Notes under the pieces: model-generated
The model's input: only the letters and a program-made list of their open reading frames with translations
What the model was told of the DNA's origin: nothing
The model's database searches: none
Assembly: GCF_030272615.1 (NCBI RefSeq)
Contig: NC_081410.1
Coordinates: forward strand, 288,857,957-288,921,956
Source: Cryptomeria japonica
Taxonomy: Eukaryota; Streptophyta; Pinopsida; Cupressales; Cupressaceae
Direction of reading: 5' to 3'
Length of the DNA: 64,000 bases
Program-made: the position numbers and the translations under genes
Shown here: positions 60,763-64,000 of the stretch, piece by piece
Position numbering within the stretch: the first letter of the stretch is position 1
How the letters are laid out: every line of letters starts with the position of its first letter

Positions 60763-61759
60763 AAAGTGGGGGCTAAATGTAACATCATAAATTGTACAAC
60801 CTTATTTGGGTGGTACAATTTCATGCTTAGGTTAGCACCCGCCTTAGTGTATTTGCATCTTGCATTTCAAATTTCCTTTAATAATTTAATTAATTAATTA
60901 AATTAAATATAAACTCTTATTTCATCACTCAACATATCATAAAATTGGGCCCTCAACTTTAAGTGTGCCCCTTTTTATTTTACTCTTTCAATTAATTATT
61001 TCATCAAAAACCCTAATTATGTCCTATTTTGACCTTCAAGGCCTGATTTTGCATATCTAGACACCTCAAATCTCCACATCCTTCTGGAATTCACTTTAGA
61101 ATCACAATATCTTTCTTCCTCAAAAATTTGGTAAAAAGTTGGTCGGACCAAGAGGCAGCCTCTTCCTCTTGATATTTTGTCCCCAAATTTCACAAGCATG
61201 ATTTGGCAATATATTAATGTTTGAATCTAGGAGATTGTGAAATTATATTTATTATAGATCAGCCTATGGCCCCAAAAAAAGTTAGGGTTTCATACATATA
61301 GCCTTCTCTTTCCTCATTTGAAGGATCCAATCTCTAGCAATTGAAGGATCCTCTTATAAAGTGAAAGTGTAGGTTATGTGAAGTCGACATCAGCAAATAA
61401 AGCATCTTCAACATCAAAAATTATCTTCAACATCAATTAGGAGCTTTGAAGACATTGAAGAATAATAGGAGATCGTCGATTGTCAATTGGCTTGTACCTC
61501 TCCCTTAGGGTTTGCTATGGTTTCATGTTATTTTCATGTCTTGGTATGAGCTTCACAATAATCATTTTCAGATTTACATTCTTTCTTTAGATCCATTATT
61601 GCATTTGTGATTTGAAGCATTTACATTTACATTTACACTCATTTAGGGTTTACTCTCCAAAGTTTAGGGTAGAACTCTAGATCTACTTTCTTATTCATTT
61701 AGGATCTTGCATACACATAAGATTCTTCCACACACATTTCCAATATATTATTTGTTATT
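60763..61759 (+). repeat. Polypurine tract and 3' LTR (partial) of B-Tat
   Basis: GTTAAAGTGGGGGCTAAA (ending 60776) precedes TGTAACATCATAAATTG, a typical LTR start. TTATAAAGTG at about 61354 may be its TATA box. Element E begins at 61760, either at or inside the LTR end. The partner 5' LTR was not found, so the right end is open. Confidence 0.55.
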
Positions 61760-62926
61760 TGTTGAAATCAATTAACACTATGGGGGGGAGGGGGGGTGAA
61801 TAAGTGTTCTACAATTTACAAACTTATTAAGCTAATTCTTAAACCACCAGATGCATAAGAATGAAAGTAAAGTGCAGAAACATAAAGAAATCAACCACAA
61901 AACCATAACACCAAGTTTTTAATGTGAAAACCTGGAAATGGAAAAACTATGGTGGTATTTGAACCCACATTATTATTAAACTATGGCTAAGAGTATGATA
62001 CTATTACATAAGGTGAATTCACTTGCATTCAAGCACATACTATTGCATAAGGGGAATGCACTTGCATTCAGGCACATTGCCTAGAGGTCACTGCTCAAAT
62101 ACAAAAGGGTTACAACTTAGAGGAAGGGTTACTATATTAAACATTATTACAATTAATTATAATAATGAATGAACTAAAGAATAACATCTACTACTGCCAA
62201 AAAGTAGTTCCGGTTAGGCTCAATTTGACCTCTGCAATCGTTTTGTCTTTCTACTCTATTTTCTTGCACTATCATATACCAGATCACCTAAATCTTCAAT
62301 CATAGTCACCAAAACTTCACACATTCTCTCATACAAACTTCTCATATGCCTATCATCCCAAAATGTTTAACCAAGTTGATCTTATATATCCATATCAACA
62401 AAATTAATCACCAAAAATTGTATAACACTCAAAATGAAATGTGTAACCCTAAGTCGGCTCAATCTATCCACAAAACCATATGTGGACCTAAATAGAATGA
62501 TGAAAATATTCACACAAGTTGGCCCAATTACCTCTAAAATGAAACCAATCACTGAAATGAACCCAAATATTTTGCATCACACGTTATACCGAAATAGCTC
62601 TACTCTTCTTGAATTAGCAAATACCGGACCTTCAATCTATCTCATGAATCAACACCATATATAAAGAATATGGAATAATCTACCTCGAACCTCAAATTAT
62701 CTTCCTCTAACACCACAACCAATTTTACACAACCAAAATTAAGATATACAAACTATACTCATACTCTATCGGTTACTGTGTTCCACCTTCAAGACTTATG
62801 CCTTATGAACAATATGACTTCTGGTAAATCAAATCTATGTACACCAGATATGATTTTTGAACCGAGTTGCCATCAATGACAACTCCTAAGCATCAATATT
62901 CCCTGAAATAGTGTCTCTTGCCAATA
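61760..62926 (-). repeat. Element E 3' LTR
   Basis: On the + strand it starts TGTTGAAATCAATTAACAC, has the block GGGGGGGAGGGGGGGTGAATAAG at about 61781-61803 (the G-rich complement of the TTCACCCCCC signature) and ends CCAATA. Its element-strand start TATTGGCAAG is a variant of TGTTGGCATT. Confidence 0.75.
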
Positions 62927-63240
62927 ATCTCCCCCTTTGCCATTTATGGCAACATTGTGAAAAATGACCTATACACTTAAAACTGCAAAACTTCAAAATT
63001 TCAAACTCTCCCAAAATTATCCAAGACTCTACAAGCCCCCCCTGAGGATTTGTACTATTTTTCACTCCACTCTCTCCCCCTTTGACAACAATGCCAAAGA
63101 TAGGAATCTGCCAAAACTTATATATTGGGATATGTACAATTGCTTACAAAAATTTGAAAATATATGCAAAAATTGTCCTTAGGGACAACAAGTGGTTATC
63201 CCATGCCTTCTTTAGACTCTCCAAAATGTTGATCATCACA

Positions 63241-64000
63241 CTAAAAAAGATAGGCATGCATCTCTACTCCTCTTCTATCTGCCAGAACACTCTTATTCAA
63301 AGCATCCTTTTCATGTTGCATACTTCTCATCACAAAATCTATCTCGGGAGTGATAAGACTCCACACTTCTCCCACTCTACCCAAAATTTTGTCCTTTTCC
63401 TGATTTAAACTCTTAATCTTATCCAATATACTAAAAAATTGTGGTTCACAATTGCTAGCCTGGACTGATTAAGGTGCATATGACTGAGATATGATAGCTA
63501 TCTCTCTTTCACATTCTCTTATTTTATTGTCAATGCCCATAGTAAACTTTGGCAAAATTAGACATGACTTGTATATTTGACCACCATTGTCTAATGTATC
63601 TTGAATACCCTTCATAGCAGTTATCAAGCTTACCCTATCACTCTCAATCATCTTCAAAAAAAATTTCAGTCTCATGGCATTAAGCTGATTCAAAACTCTA
63701 GTATCTATTGCCTTCTCCAAAAACACAAAATGAGATTCTACAACATTAAACATACTTCTAAGCTTACCAGAGGGATTATGAGTTGTGTCCAGTTTAAAAG
63801 ATGGTAAAATTTTCTCCAATACATCTCCCACCAATGTTATTAACTATTTATTTAAGGTATGGGACTTGAGTAAGTCCTAACTGGTCTTTTCTTGTGCAAG
63901 ATTTGCTAGCTTCAATTATTGAATCAGAGATAAAGAAATCATATCAATAGGCCCTTGAGAAAAATCATCTGAATTAGTAGTAACCTCTTTTCCTTTGTCA
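63241..64000 (-). pseudogene. Element E second-ORF C-terminal part
   Basis: One minus-strand frame covers 63834-63469 and 63426-63241 and can be followed beyond the window, with in-frame stops. The stretch with NVVES...FLEKAI...IQDTLDNGGQIYKSC aligns with TVVDD...LEEVAK...IRDALDEGNLILNKIC in the second ORF of element C. The distance from the VVxx motif to the DxLDxG motif is 48 residues in both, with no gap. It looks helical and has no known function. Confidence 0.65.

Larger units (their letters stand above)
40591..61759 (+). mobile_element. B-Tat: second Tat-like gypsy element, interrupted, without RT, RNase H or integrase
   Basis: Pieces in order are a possible primer site at about 40601, a gag-side ORF (41038-41566), a continuation (44035-45279), a protease (45280-46431), a short 3' ORF (59054-59401), a spacer, a purine tract (about 60763-60776) and an LTR start at 60777. 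A solo LTR and element C interrupt it, and element E sits in or at the end of its 3' LTR. Removing the insertions leaves about 6 kb with no catalytic pol domain other than protease. Confidence 0.65.
61760..64000 (-). mobile_element. Element E: relative of element C, minus strand, cut by the window edge
   Basis: An LTR on the minus strand (61760-62926), a purine tract (62927-62940; element strand GCAAAGGGGGAGAT), a second purine tract at about 63074-63094 (TTGTCAAAGGGGGAGAG on the element strand) and an ORF homologous to the end of the element C second ORF. The 5' part is beyond 64000, so no TSD can be checked. Confidence 0.78.

Overview
This window is plant nuclear DNA made almost entirely of nested LTR retrotransposons. 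I found no convincing host gene. Both Ty1/copia and Ty3/gypsy (Tat-type, with an archaeal-type RNase H) polyproteins are present. The long, degraded and heavily nested insertions suggest a large plant genome, possibly a gymnosperm, but the sequence alone does not fix the species.

Layout, left to right. (1) 1-~8571: Tat-like gypsy element A on the + strand. Its 5' part lies outside the window. It shows 21-bp tandem repeats, a decayed polyprotein in one frame (protease, RNase H, integrase) with the reverse transcriptase removed by an in-frame deletion, a long low-complexity 3' spacer holding an odd GC-rich island, a PPT and a 3' LTR. (2) ~8572-40590: an uncharacterised T-rich repeat region (called X here) cut by three insertions: copia 1 (11351-18482, minus strand, TSD AATAG), element B (19162-27481, plus strand, TSD AGTCC, gag-like only) and copia 2 (31535-39058, minus strand, TSD AAAGA). 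(3) ~40591-61759: a second Tat-like element, B-Tat, which keeps only a gag-side ORF, a protease and a 3' LTR. It is interrupted by a solo LTR (41567-~44034) and by element C (46437-59048, plus strand, TSD GTGAT). Element C carries a zinc-knuckle gag plus a ~1,100-codon second ORF but no pol. The right LTR of C is itself split by insertion D (53150-58097, TSD GACTC), a 4.95-kb TG...CA unit with no visible LTR and an orphan ORF of about 1,026 codons. (4) 61760-64000: the left part of element E on the minus strand, whose ORF is homologous, at identical spacing, to the C-terminal part of the second ORF of element C.

How the parts relate. The autonomous copia elements (1 and 2) and the pol-less elements (B, C, E and the solo LTR) share cis signals: LTRs that start TGTTGG or a close variant, a TTCACCCCCCC(TCTC) block near the LTR 3' end, a PBS fitting initiator tRNA-Met (TGGTATCARAG) and a purine tract CAAAGGGGGAGAT placed inside a short inverted repeat. 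This fits pol-less families being mobilised in trans by copia relatives. The best candidates for something undescribed are the orphan ORF of insertion D and the second ORF shared by elements C and E. Alignments here were made by eye; no database search was run.
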